From assembly GCA_038212445.1 (NCBI GenBank), contig JBBQUM010000031.1, forward strand, positions 1-64,000: 64,000 nucleotides of DNA, given 5' to 3'. Position numbers and translations under genes: made by a program. The stretch is from TMP-7 sp038212445. GTDB taxonomy: Bacteria; Acidobacteriota; Terriglobia; Bryobacterales; Bryobacteraceae. Shown here one piece after another: positions 9,131 to 17,802 of this stretch. The stretch's first letter is position 1. Every line of letters starts with the position of its first letter. The notes under the pieces were generated by a model. It was not told where the DNA came from. It saw only the letters and a program-made list of their open reading frames with translations, and did not search any database.

Positions 9131-9955
9131 ATGAAGCGACTTTTTGAGGTCATGCGCCCCGGCGACGCCGACTATCGCCTGGCTGAGTCGATTGACTCAA
9201 ATCGTCTGCCTGCCCATATCGCCATCATCATGGATGGGAATGGACGCTGGGCACGCCGCCGCAGTCTGCCCCGGATTGCCGGCCACAGAGCGGGTATCAC
9301 CCCCGTTCGCTCCACCGTCGAGACCTGCGCGCGCCTGGGCATAAAGGCTCTAACCCTGTATGCCTTCTCGGTGGAAAACTGGAAGCGCCCGCGCAACGAA
9401 GTCGATGCCTTGTGGCGGCTGCTACGGATTTACCTGAATCGCGAACTGCCCGAGATGCTCGAGAACAATATCCGGTTCGGAACCTTGGGCCGAGTAGAGG
9501 CGCTGCCGCTGGTGGTTCAGCGCGAATTGGATTCGGTGATCCAGTCCACGGCGAAGAACACCGGCCTGCGCGTGAATCTGGCTTTGAACTACGGCGGACG
9601 GGCCGAGATTGTCGACGCCGTCAACGCCATGCTCGATGAGGCTCGCTCCGATGGCTCTATGGGAACTCTGCGGATCACCGAGGAGAACATCGCTGAACGC
9701 CTCTATACCTCCGATCTGCCTGACCCGGACCTGTTGATCAGGACCTCCGGCGAAATGCGAATCAGCAATTTCCTGCTCTGGCAAATTGCCTATGCCGAGT
9801 TGTACGTGACCGATACCTTGTGGCCTGACTTCGGGCGGGCTGATCTGCTGCGTGCCGTCCTCGAATATCAAAAGCGCGACCGGCGTTTTGGCGGACTGAG
9901 TACAGAGCCGCCACTGAAGCTTACGGCTCAGTTAGCCGGCCTCCTGGCTCGATGA
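9131..9955 (+). CDS. uppS: isoprenyl transferase (undecaprenyl diphosphate synthase)
   Basis: Cytoplasmic cis-prenyltransferase of 274 residues that builds the C55 lipid carrier for peptidoglycan and surface glycans from isopentenyl diphosphate. The catalytic Asp is D35 in IAIIMDGNGRWARRR. The region-III motif ALTLYAFSVENWKRP and the C-terminal DLLIRTSGEMRISNFLLWQ are intact. The start is not certain: GTG at 9122 is three codons upstream and neither site has a good ribosome site. The stop overlaps cdsA as ATGA, the classical uppS-cdsA pairing. Confidence 0.94.
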   Translation: MKRLFEVMRPGDADYRLAESIDSNRLPAHIAIIMDGNGRWARRRSLPRIAGHRAGITPVRSTVETCARLGIKALTLYAFSVENWKRPRNEVDALWRLLRIYLNRELPEMLENNIRFGTLGRVEALPLVVQRELDSVIQSTAKNTGLRVNLALNYGGRAEIVDAVNAMLDEARSDGSMGTLRITEENIAERLYTSDLPDPDLLIRTSGEMRISNFLLWQIAYAELYVTDTLWPDFGRADLLRAVLEYQKRDRRFGGLSTEPPLKLTAQLAGLLAR

Positions 9956-10716
9956 AGCGGATTGCTACCGCAATTGTCCTCGCCCCGCTAATCACTTGGG
10001 TCGTCATTTGGGGGCCGTTCGCGGTCTTCGGCATCGTTCTCTCCATCATTGCGGCACTGTGTTACTGGGAATTTTGCGGCATTGCAGCCGGTCATGGAAT
10101 TGAGCTTCCAAGACTCCCGGCAATCGTTGCAGGAGTGGCATTGCTGTTCGCGCCCTCTGACCTCACCTTCGCCGTCCTGCTGGCGATTGTGGCTCTGTTT
10201 ACAGGTTTGCGTTCCGCGGACCTGCGAGAGGCCCTGCCCCGGGCCGGCGTAATGTTGCTGGGCATGCTCTATATCTTCGGCTGCTGGCACACCGCGGTAG
10301 CACTGCGCGCCATCAGCTCGTTCTGGCTGTTCTTCGGCCTCGCGCTGAACTGGGTGGGGGACACGGCCGCGATGTACGGTGGACGCACGTTCGGACGTCA
10401 CAAATTGGCCCTGCGGGTGAGCCCCGCCAAGTCGTGGGAAGGATCCATCGCGTCGGTGATCGGGACCGTGCTGTTCGGCGCGCTGTACGCGCATTGGGCG
10501 CTACCGCTTGAGCCGCTAGCGAAGGTGCTGGCCGCGGCTGTTCTGGGCAACATCGCGGGTCAGTTAGGTGACCTGTGCGAGTCGGCGTTCAAGCGCGGCG
10601 CCGGCATGAAGGACAGCGGAACCCTCCTGCCGGGACACGGCGGCTGGCTCGACCGCGTGGACAGCAGCCTGTTCTCAGTGCCGGTAGTCTACACGCTCGT
10701 CCGCCTCTGGCAATAA
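9952..10716 (+). CDS. cdsA: phosphatidate cytidylyltransferase
   Basis: Integral membrane enzyme of 254 residues that makes CDP-diacylglycerol from CTP and phosphatidic acid, the branch point of phospholipid synthesis. About seven hydrophobic segments are present. The C-terminal family signature is intact (GDLCESAFKRGAGMKDSG with LPGHGGWLDRVDS). The segment SPAKSWEGS earlier in the chain is also typical. The gene overlaps uppS by four bases. It ends just before a cluster of inverted repeats that probably also serves as its terminator. Confidence 0.94.
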   Translation: MKRIATAIVLAPLITWVVIWGPFAVFGIVLSIIAALCYWEFCGIAAGHGIELPRLPAIVAGVALLFAPSDLTFAVLLAIVALFTGLRSADLREALPRAGVMLLGMLYIFGCWHTAVALRAISSFWLFFGLALNWVGDTAAMYGGRTFGRHKLALRVSPAKSWEGSIASVIGTVLFGALYAHWALPLEPLAKVLAAAVLGNIAGQLGDLCESAFKRGAGMKDSGTLLPGHGGWLDRVDSSLFSVPVVYTLVRLWQ

Positions 10717-10720
10717 TCCC

Positions 10721-10868
10721 AGCAATAAAGGCGTCCGACCCCTTTATTTAACGCCTTAATTTAAAGGCGTCGGACGCCTTTATTTGAGTGTTGATTCTAA
10801 AGGGGCGAGCCTGTAGACGATTACCTCTGTCCGACAATGGGATAATTGTGTCGGACACCTTTATTGCT
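10721..10868. repeat. REP-like cluster of inverted repeats
   Basis: The 148 bases between the convergent cdsA and Spy-like genes contain repeated copies of a core with the sense GTCGGACnCCTTTATT. AATAAAGGCGTCCGAC at 10724-10739 is the exact reverse complement of 10769-10784. The 19 bases at 10721-10739 match 10850-10868 in inverted orientation with one mismatch. A third pair, TGTCCGACA at 10829-10837 and TGTCGGACA at 10849-10857, is also inverted. The layout is like extragenic palindromes mobilised by REP-associated transposases. It can form hairpins between the two gene ends, so it may also terminate transcription both ways. Confidence 0.75.
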
Positions 10869-10871
10869 GAG

Positions 10872-11366
10872 TTATTGCTGCCGCTGGACGGGAAAGCCGG
10901 GCGGACGCTGTGCTGTGACACTCTCGACGCGATTGAATGCCGCTTCGGCGATCTTCTTCTGATCGTCGTTCAGCAATGCGTAAATGCGGGACATCGCCCA
11001 GACCTCATTGGCTGAAATCTTCGCGTAGGTGCTCCCCTGCGCCTGATTGAGCTTTTCCAGATCGACGTCGCTCTTGCCCTCGCGGACGGCTTGTAGAAGC
11101 CTGGCGCGACCCGCGCGCATTTCTTCATCGAGGGACGCCCGGGCGCGGCGGCTATCATCGAGGATCGAGTCAAATTTCGCGGCGTGATCCGGATCGAGCT
11201 TGAGCGCGGCCTTGAGATTGTCGAGATTGCGAGTATCGCGTTGCTCAGGCGGCTGTTGACGCCGTCCACCTTCGGGGCGCCGCGGCGGGTCAGCGGTCAC
11301 TTGAGCGAATATCAGCCCACTGGCTGCCCAGAGAAGGGCAAAGCTAGTTGCCAGTAATCGTGACAT
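10872..11366 (-). CDS. exported Spy/CpxP-like protein
   Basis: About 164 residues. A signal peptide (residues 1-21, ending ...SGLIFAQ) is followed by a Pro/Arg/Gln-rich stretch and a helical domain with AKISANEVWAMSRIYALLNDDQKKIAEAAF, which resembles the Spy/CpxP/LTXXQ family of periplasmic chaperones or metal-binding proteins. The start at 11366 is chosen because the signal peptide begins there. An ATG four codons upstream (11378) is also possible. Either start lies inside the end of the subtilisin gene, so translation is probably coupled. A role in folding or restraining the protease is only an inference. Confidence 0.68.
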   Translation of the reverse strand: MSRLLATSFALLWAASGLIFAQVTADPPRRPEGGRRQQPPEQRDTRNLDNLKAALKLDPDHAAKFDSILDDSRRARASLDEEMRAGRARLLQAVREGKSDVDLEKLNQAQGSTYAKISANEVWAMSRIYALLNDDQKKIAEAAFNRVESVTAQRPPGFPVQRQQ

Positions 11367-13791
11367 CGATCGAAGCATTGCCCGACTGGATCCTGAAAAC
11401 GTTTGGACCCGCAACGGATCCAAGGACCACGTTAATTCCGAAAACTCCAGGAATATCAGCATCATAGTTGACGATACCGCGGACGCGGCCGCCTCCAGAC
11501 ACCACGCTCGCCGAGATCTGCACCGGGGTCAGGACAAGGCCGGATGCGTCCGTGACGCGGACGTCGATCGCGTCATTAATGGTCTGGCCGCGAACCGGAT
11601 TCCTGTGGTCGTTCACGTTGTAGAGCACCGTCACGCGGGCCGGATCTGTTGATAACACCGCATACCAGTAGGGCGCTCGACTGCTTGCTCGTTGCGCCGC
11701 GGAGGAAACGGTGATGTAGCCATCGTAGGTGCCTGACGTCAAACCGCCGGCGTTCCATGAGACGGCGACGTCCACTGACGCGCCTGGGTTCAATTGAATG
11801 CTATTCGTGGCTAGACTCGGGGTTACTGCTCCGTGCAGGCTCTGCGTGTCCAGGGTGAAGGTGTCGGAGACGGTGCCGATGTTGGTGATCGTAAGAGTGC
11901 GATTGAATGCGCCAGGAACACTATCGGAGCCGAAGCTAAACGACACCGGGCTCAAAGCGATTGGCGAATTCAATGCGGCGAAAACATTCAGCAGCCCGGC
12001 GCCGGTACGCTGCACGGTGGGGATAGGATCCACGGCTAACGAACCCGCCGTATTAATCAACAGCGACCGGTATTGGGTAACGGTCAGGCCAGGGCGAGCG
12101 GCTTTCACCAACGCCGCTGAACCGGCCACCAAGGGCGACGAAAAACTGGTGCCGCCAGCCAGGACGTAACCGCTTGGATCGAACATTTCACCATTCGAGT
12201 CCAAGATCTGGGTGGCCATGTACATGTCCTGCCCGACTGCCATGACGTCCGGTTTGATGCCAAGATCGACGTTCGGTCCGGCAGCAGAGAAGCTGGTGAT
12301 TAGATTTGCGGTCCGTGGAACGGCCCCGAGGGTAAAGTTGAGGGTCGCGATGATCGAAGCGTCGGCCGTTGCCTTTTGCGCGAACGCGACACCCGAAGCA
12401 TTGTCCACCATCATGGCCGGGAGAGTGGCTGTGGACACCGCCATGGGGAAGGGCGTGGGCGCTGCCGCGGTTGTATAGACGATGGCGCCGACTGCACCCG
12501 CGGACGCAGCATTGTTCAGCTTGATCTCGAAGGTGCACGTACCTCGCTGAATAATGGCGATCTTGCCCTGAAGGCTACCGCCGGGGAATGCGCTACAGCC
12601 GAGACTGTTGCCGTCCAGACTGGTGACGTCGAGCGCAGGTCCGCTTACCGGACCAGAGGGAACAGGCCCCGCGCCGGGGATTGCGCCAACCGTTACATCA
12701 CCGACAATCACCGTCGTCCCAAAAGTGCGGTCGTTGGTGGAAGCTCCCGCCGTAATCACCGAGGGTGCGGAAGCGGGCGTCGCGATGGTGTTGGCGTCGG
12801 TTCCGTTGTTGCCGGCGGCGACCACGACAATCACACCAGCCTGGACGGCCGCCTCGAGCGCCTGGACTTCAATGTCATCGCCAAGCCGGGGCGCCTCGGG
12901 GGATCCAATGCTCAAATTAATCACGTCCATGCCATCGGCAACGGCATCGTCAACGGCCTTAATAATGGCCGCGTCGCTCGTCCCCTTGTTGTAACCCGGC
13001 GTTCCAAAAACCTTGTAGTTGCCGAGGTAAGCGCGTGGGGCAACGCCTTCGATGGTCGCCAGCGGAGCCGTAACGCGGACCCCAGCCGACACCATGGCAA
13101 GCGCAGTGCCATGTCCCACATGGTCCGCCGGCGAATAGTCTACGTCGGTGTCGAGGAGATTCACGTAGCTGCGCGCGACGATGACTTTATTGCTGGTATA
13201 GGACGCATCTGACTTGTTGTTGTACTTCGGGAATCCGTCCGGCGCAACTAGCGAAGCATCCTGGAAACCCGCGTGTGCGTTGTCGATACCGGTGTCAATA
13301 ATCCCAATCTTGATGCCGGCGCCTGCGTTCGATTCTCCGATTTGATTCCACGCGTCGACAACCTTGTGGATTGCCACGGCCCGATCGAGCAAAAGCTGGT
13401 AGTAGCGAACGGCATGAACACGGCGGACACCGGGTATGGCCGCCAGTTGCGCGGGCTCGGAGCCCTCCACAATGAGCGAGTTGACGATGTTCTCAGTGCG
13501 GCCGATCACCTTACCCTGCGCACGTAGCACCCGGGAACTCACCTGGTCCTGTTCGCCGCGAATAATTGCGCGGTGGGCCGAGGCGTCCGAACTTGCCAGC
13601 GCCTGGGCGCGAGCACGGGACGACAGCGTGCCAGGACGCTGATGGATCACGTGCTGAGCCACGGGCTCGGTGTTCAACTCAACGATGTAGCGATTCGCAG
13701 GTCCTTTGACCTGACCGAAAACGAAAGGAGTCGCAGCAAGGAACAAGAATGAAAGAACACAGCGGGGGCGCACAGTTAAGAAACGCTTCAT
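11344..13791 (-). CDS. secreted subtilisin-like serine protease (S8) with I9 propeptide and PA insert
   Basis: About 815 residues. A signal peptide (start MKRFLTVRPR, ending VFGQ) is followed by an inhibitor I9-like propeptide, then the S8 catalytic domain with Asp in IIDTGIDNAH, His in DHVGHGTA, the oxyanion Asn in AAGNNG and Ser in GGTSFSSP. A PA domain is inserted between the His and Ser motifs. The C-terminus has Ig/fibronectin-like beta domains. All catalytic residues are present, so an active exported protease is expected. The ATG at 13791 is preferred to an in-frame TTG at 13830, because it begins a well-formed signal peptide. It follows the VWA gene by about 40 bases. Confidence 0.9.
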   Translation of the reverse strand: MKRFLTVRPRCVLSFLFLAATPFVFGQVKGPANRYIVELNTEPVAQHVIHQRPGTLSSRARAQALASSDASAHRAIIRGEQDQVSSRVLRAQGKVIGRTENIVNSLIVEGSEPAQLAAIPGVRRVHAVRYYQLLLDRAVAIHKVVDAWNQIGESNAGAGIKIGIIDTGIDNAHAGFQDASLVAPDGFPKYNNKSDASYTSNKVIVARSYVNLLDTDVDYSPADHVGHGTALAMVSAGVRVTAPLATIEGVAPRAYLGNYKVFGTPGYNKGTSDAAIIKAVDDAVADGMDVINLSIGSPEAPRLGDDIEVQALEAAVQAGVIVVVAAGNNGTDANTIATPASAPSVITAGASTNDRTFGTTVIVGDVTVGAIPGAGPVPSGPVSGPALDVTSLDGNSLGCSAFPGGSLQGKIAIIQRGTCTFEIKLNNAASAGAVGAIVYTTAAAPTPFPMAVSTATLPAMMVDNASGVAFAQKATADASIIATLNFTLGAVPRTANLITSFSAAGPNVDLGIKPDVMAVGQDMYMATQILDSNGEMFDPSGYVLAGGTSFSSPLVAGSAALVKAARPGLTVTQYRSLLINTAGSLAVDPIPTVQRTGAGLLNVFAALNSPIALSPVSFSFGSDSVPGAFNRTLTITNIGTVSDTFTLDTQSLHGAVTPSLATNSIQLNPGASVDVAVSWNAGGLTSGTYDGYITVSSAAQRASSRAPYWYAVLSTDPARVTVLYNVNDHRNPVRGQTINDAIDVRVTDASGLVLTPVQISASVVSGGGRVRGIVNYDADIPGVFGINVVLGSVAGPNVFRIQSGNASIDVTITGN

Positions 13792-13830
13792 GGCAGGTTT
13801 GAGTTGCGTTGACGAATGTAAAACTTTCAA

Positions 13831-15060
13831 TTAATGAATCGTCCGTGTCTTACGGTTCATGTAGTCCATCAGTAAATATTGGCCCAGATTATAAGGTGTA
13901 GTGAAATACGCCTTTCCACGGCATAGTTCGGTGACTTTCTGAACAAAATTGACGAGGCCATAGTCACTCGCCAGCATGAACGTGTTGATCATGATACCCG
14001 CGCGTTTACAACGACTTACCTCTTCAAGCGTACGGCTGATCACCAGCGGATCAAGGCCAAAAGCATTGCGGTACATGCGGCCATCGTCGAGCGTGAGGGC
14101 CGAGGGCTTACCGTCGGTGATCATCACAATCTGCTTCATGTCCTTCTTCTCCTGCGCCAGCAGGCGTTGGGCGAGTATTAGACCGTCACGGGTATTGGTA
14201 TAGTACGGACCTACCTTAACCCGCGCCAGTTCCGATAAGCGCAATTCCTCAGCCGTGTCGTGAAAGAGAACGCAGCGCAGGCTGTCACCGGGATATTGAG
14301 TGCGAATCAGATGCGCCAGTGCGAGCGCCACCTTCTTGGCGGGAGTGAAACGATCCTCACCGTAGAGGATCATGCTGTGGCTGCAGTCGAGCATGAGCAC
14401 GGTCGCGCATGAGCTTTGATACTCGGATTGGTGCACATACAAGTCGGAGTATTCGAGATTCAGGCGGCCGCCGTTCAGCCCGTCGCGGCGGATGGATGAA
14501 AACAGCGTCTCGGAGATATCAAGATTCAATGTGTCGCCGAATTCGTACTGCTTCGACGAGCCACTGGTCTCGACTCCGGTAGCGAGATCGCGGGTATCGT
14601 GAGCGCCAAAGCTCGATTTGCCCAGCGACCCCAACAGATCCTTCAACGTCTTGAAACCGAGAAAGTCCAGCGACTTATCAGTGATCTCGAACTTGACGTC
14701 GCCTTTGACGCCTCCCTTACCAGGACCCGGCTGCTGCTGAGGTTGCTGTTGCGGGTTGAGGTAGCCTTCGTCGACCAGCTTTTGCGCGAGCCGTTCCAGC
14801 AGTTCGTCCAGTTGCTCGGGCGACATCGAATCCAGAGACTCGCGAATGCGCTCGGCCTGCTCGGGATCGAACATGTCGGGATTCATCATCGCCTGCTCAA
14901 TAGCGCGCTTCAGATCCTCCAGCGAATGCTCGTCGGCCTGACCGAACTGCATGTTGCTGTCGAAGCCGCTCTGGAGAAAGAGATCGGCCAGCGCGCGCAT
15001 GAGATCCTCGGCGCTGATGCCGAGGTCCTCGCCCGTGAACTTGGAGTAGCGGACCTTCAT
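13831..15060 (-). CDS. VWA-domain protein, chelatase/MoxR partner
   Basis: A 409-residue protein without a signal peptide. The N-terminal half is acidic and glutamine-rich and looks flexible. The C-terminal half is a von Willebrand A domain with a complete MIDAS motif: DCSHS near residue 222, a downstream Thr (NTRDG) and Asp (ITDGKPSA). It lies 10 bases after an AAA ATPase of the chelatase/MoxR type. AAA-plus-VWA pairs act as metal chelatases (ChlI/ChlD) or as chaperones inserting cofactors (MoxR/CoxE). Which of these it is cannot be told from the sequence alone. Confidence 0.83.
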   Translation of the reverse strand: MKVRYSKFTGEDLGISAEDLMRALADLFLQSGFDSNMQFGQADEHSLEDLKRAIEQAMMNPDMFDPEQAERIRESLDSMSPEQLDELLERLAQKLVDEGYLNPQQQPQQQPGPGKGGVKGDVKFEITDKSLDFLGFKTLKDLLGSLGKSSFGAHDTRDLATGVETSGSSKQYEFGDTLNLDISETLFSSIRRDGLNGGRLNLEYSDLYVHQSEYQSSCATVLMLDCSHSMILYGEDRFTPAKKVALALAHLIRTQYPGDSLRCVLFHDTAEELRLSELARVKVGPYYTNTRDGLILAQRLLAQEKKDMKQIVMITDGKPSALTLDDGRMYRNAFGLDPLVISRTLEEVSRCKRAGIMINTFMLASDYGLVNFVQKVTELCRGKAYFTTPYNLGQYLLMDYMNRKTRTIH

Positions 15061-15070
15061 CGAGGCCTTT

Positions 15071-16561
15071 CTAGTTGAACTGGCGACGCGGTTTGGTTCG
15101 TGGCGGTTCGTCAGGAGCGTCGCGTTTGCGTTCGTCGGCGGTGAAGCCGCGCTCCTCGTTGCGGCTGATGCGGCGGTGCGCGTATAACCCCTCGAGCAGG
15201 AACTCTCCGGCGGCGGCGCGGACCGCGTCAGGTTCGCTCACACCCAACCCCAGCACGGCTGCTTTTTCAAGAAGTCCCTGGATCTGGGTCAACTCCGCCA
15301 CTGCGTCGGCGGCCGGAGTGGACTCGTCCAGTTTGAGAGATCCGCCCAAGTCAAACCACTGGACGATCTGCGAAACGTTGGCGGTCTCGAAATATTTCGA
15401 GTAGACGCGGCCCACTGACGAGCGGATCAGTTCACGCGCAATCGCTTCCCCGCCCTTGAGCTCGCCTTCGTATTCGAGTTCGAGCTTGCCCGTGATCGAC
15501 GGCAGGGCTGCGTAGATGTCGAGGATGCGCGGCACGGCAACGCCGTCCTCGGCTCGTAAGGCCCGCCGTTCGGCGTTTGAAACGACGTTCTCCAGCACGG
15601 AAATCGGCAGGCGCTGGCTGACTCCGCTGCGCTTGTCCACACGCTTGTCGTCGCGCGCCAGAAACGCTACCTGCTCGATGACTTCACGGATATAGCCGGG
15701 AATTCGAATCTCCACCGGCGACTCGCGCGTGGTCCAGGATTCCTGATCCGTAATCGCGATTCCATGCTCGAGATCGGGCGGATAGTGCGTGCGAATCTCA
15801 CTTCCGATACGGTCTTTGAGAGGCGTGATAATCTTCCCGCGCGCCGTGTAGTCCTCTGGATTCGCGGTGAACACGAGCATGACATCGAGAGGCAGGCGTA
15901 CCGGATAGCCCTTAATCTGAACGTCGCCTTCCTGCATGATGTTGAACAAGCCCACCTGGATCTTGCCGGCCAGATCGGGCAGTTCATTGATGGCGAAGAT
16001 GCCCCGGTTCGAACGCGGCAGCAAGCCGTAATGCACCGTGAGATCGTCGCCCAACGCGACGCCGCTCCGCGCCGCTTTGATCGGGTCGATGTCGCCGATC
16101 ATGTCCGCGATGGTGACATCGGGAGTGGCGAGTTTTTCGACGTAGCGCTGCTCGCGATTGAGGAACGCGATCGGCGTCTCGTCACCGGCCTCGGCTACCA
16201 GTTCACGGCAGCGCCGGCAGATCGGATGATAGGGATTGTCGCGAATCTCACAGCCCGCAACGTACGGAGTGTACTCGTCGAGTAGCGTCGCCAGAAGGCG
16301 TATGATTCGCGTTTTTGCCTGGCCGCGTAGGCCCAGCAGGATGAAATTGTGCCGGGACAGGACCGCGTTTACGATCTGCGGCACAACGGTGTCTTCATAG
16401 CCCAGGACGCCGGGAAACAGCGTGTCGCCGCGCTGTATACGACAGATCAGGTTACTGCGCAGCTCATCTTTGATGCCGCGATTGGAGATCTGCTGTTCGG
16501 AGTACTTACTCTGCCGGAGGGCGCCCAGGGTCTTCGGGAATTCGGTTGCAGAGGAACTCAT
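15071..16561 (-). CDS. AAA+ ATPase, magnesium-chelatase ChlI / MoxR-like
   Basis: A 496-residue cytoplasmic AAA+ ATPase. Walker A is GLRGQAKT (residues 77-84), with Ala before the Lys as in many MoxR proteins. Three Cys (C104, C115, C118) lie in an insert like the one in ChlI proteins. The FAINELPDL segment is Walker B, and ITPLKDRIGSEIRTHYP is the chelatase-type arginine-finger region. It precedes the VWA gene by 10 bases. The upstream neighbours hemE and hemG make a link with tetrapyrroles tempting, but a MoxR-like chaperone role is equally possible. Confidence 0.82.
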   Translation of the reverse strand: MSSSATEFPKTLGALRQSKYSEQQISNRGIKDELRSNLICRIQRGDTLFPGVLGYEDTVVPQIVNAVLSRHNFILLGLRGQAKTRIIRLLATLLDEYTPYVAGCEIRDNPYHPICRRCRELVAEAGDETPIAFLNREQRYVEKLATPDVTIADMIGDIDPIKAARSGVALGDDLTVHYGLLPRSNRGIFAINELPDLAGKIQVGLFNIMQEGDVQIKGYPVRLPLDVMLVFTANPEDYTARGKIITPLKDRIGSEIRTHYPPDLEHGIAITDQESWTTRESPVEIRIPGYIREVIEQVAFLARDDKRVDKRSGVSQRLPISVLENVVSNAERRALRAEDGVAVPRILDIYAALPSITGKLELEYEGELKGGEAIARELIRSSVGRVYSKYFETANVSQIVQWFDLGGSLKLDESTPAADAVAELTQIQGLLEKAAVLGLGVSEPDAVRAAAGEFLLEGLYAHRRISRNEERGFTADERKRDAPDEPPRTKPRRQFN

Positions 16562-16616
16562 TCGGATTCGCCTCGAGACCTAACCCGAATTGTAGCAGAG
16601 GCGTCCCGGCCCGACC

Positions 16617-17798
16617 CTATTGCAGGGTACGCCCGCTCAGCAGCGCCTTCATCTCATCCTGACGGAAGCTGTGCGACATAGCGGCATCGCCACTGATAAT
16701 GCCGCCTCGCACCAACTCGGCCAGCGAATGCTCCATGGTGACCATCCCTGCCGCGCGGCTGAGCAGGATCTGCGAACGGATCTGGTGATCGGCACTGTTA
16801 CGGATCAGGTTCCGGATGGCGTCGGAGCCAAATAGAACCTCGCACGCCGCGTAGCGGCGCAGACCGTCCGCCGAGGGCACCAACTGTTGCGTCACAATGG
16901 CCGACAGACATAGCGAAAGCTGCTGCCGGATTTGCGGCTGATTGCCGGCGGGCACGGAGTCGACGATGCGGGAGATCGACTGTGCAGCATCGTTGGTGTG
17001 GAGCGTTGAGAGCACCAGGTGTCCCGTCTCGGCCGCGCGCAGGGCTAGCGAAATGGTCTCCGCGTCGCGCATCTCGCCAACCAGAATCACATCCGGCGAC
17101 TGGCGCAGGATACTACGCAGGCAGTCGCTGAAGCCGGGTGTGTCGATCCCGACTTCAATCTGCTCAACAATCGCAGACCGGTTGGTATGGAGGAACTCGA
17201 TAGGGTCCTCCACCGTGACGATGTGGCACTGGCGGTTGCGATTGATTTCGTCCACCAGCGCCGCCAGCGTCGAACTCTTCCCCGCCCCCGTCGGCCCGGT
17301 GACCAGGACCAGTCCGCGCCGCAGTGCGGCCAGTTGCGACAGATGCGCCGGCAGACCGAGAGAAGACAGCCTTGGCACATCTTTTGGCAGCACGCGGATG
17401 GCGGCAGCAAGCGTTTCGCGCTGATGGTGAATGTTAGCCCGAAAGCGCCGTCCAGCCGAAGACTGAAAAGCGAAGTCTACTGACTTCTCCTTTTGCAGAG
17501 TGGTGTACTCGCGAGGGCTCAACAACGGAAGCACCATCGAGCGAATGTCCGCCTCGGTGAGCGCGGTATCGCCCACCACGCGAATCTTGCCGTTCACCCG
17601 CTGCGCGATGCCGGTCCCGGGCACTAGCAGGACATCCGATGCGTTGGCGAGTATCGCTTCGCCCAGCACCGCCGCCAACTGCGACTGCTCAACGCGCTCG
17701 GCTTCGCGTGCGGGTTCCTCCCGGTGCTCATCCTTCGACTGAGCCTGCCGGTTGAGCTGTCCCACTAACTTATTCAGCTCGTCCTGATACTTCGACAT
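16617..17798 (-). CDS. PilT-type twitching motility ATPase
   Basis: A 393-residue secretion-superfamily ATPase. Walker A is GPTGAGKSS near residue 168, the Asp box is VTVEDPIEFLH, Walker B is DVILVGEMRDAETI, and the His box is LVLSTLHTNDAAQSI. The C-terminal AIRNLIRN segment corresponds to the AIRNLIRE motif that PilT needs for pilus retraction, with the final Glu changed to Asn. The first 40 residues are a charged extension not found in the shortest PilT proteins. It sits 4 bases after hemG. Pilus structural genes are absent from the window, so it may serve a pilus encoded elsewhere. Confidence 0.88.
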   Translation of the reverse strand: MSKYQDELNKLVGQLNRQAQSKDEHREEPAREAERVEQSQLAAVLGEAILANASDVLLVPGTGIAQRVNGKIRVVGDTALTEADIRSMVLPLLSPREYTTLQKEKSVDFAFQSSAGRRFRANIHHQRETLAAAIRVLPKDVPRLSSLGLPAHLSQLAALRRGLVLVTGPTGAGKSSTLAALVDEINRNRQCHIVTVEDPIEFLHTNRSAIVEQIEVGIDTPGFSDCLRSILRQSPDVILVGEMRDAETISLALRAAETGHLVLSTLHTNDAAQSISRIVDSVPAGNQPQIRQQLSLCLSAIVTQQLVPSADGLRRYAACEVLFGSDAIRNLIRNSADHQIRSQILLSRAAGMVTMEHSLAELVRGGIISGDAAMSHSFRQDEMKALLSGRTLQ

Positions 17799-17802
17799 GG
17801 TG

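Noticed and set aside
12376..13212. A 278-codon plus-strand frame inside the subtilisin gene
   Set aside because: Antisense to a clear protease with intact catalytic motifs; Arg/Gly/His-rich and without any domain.
17370..17390. A possible sigma-54 -24/-12 element (TGGCAC, then TTGGCA)
   Set aside because: It lies inside the pilT-like coding sequence and has no gene start at a fitting distance.
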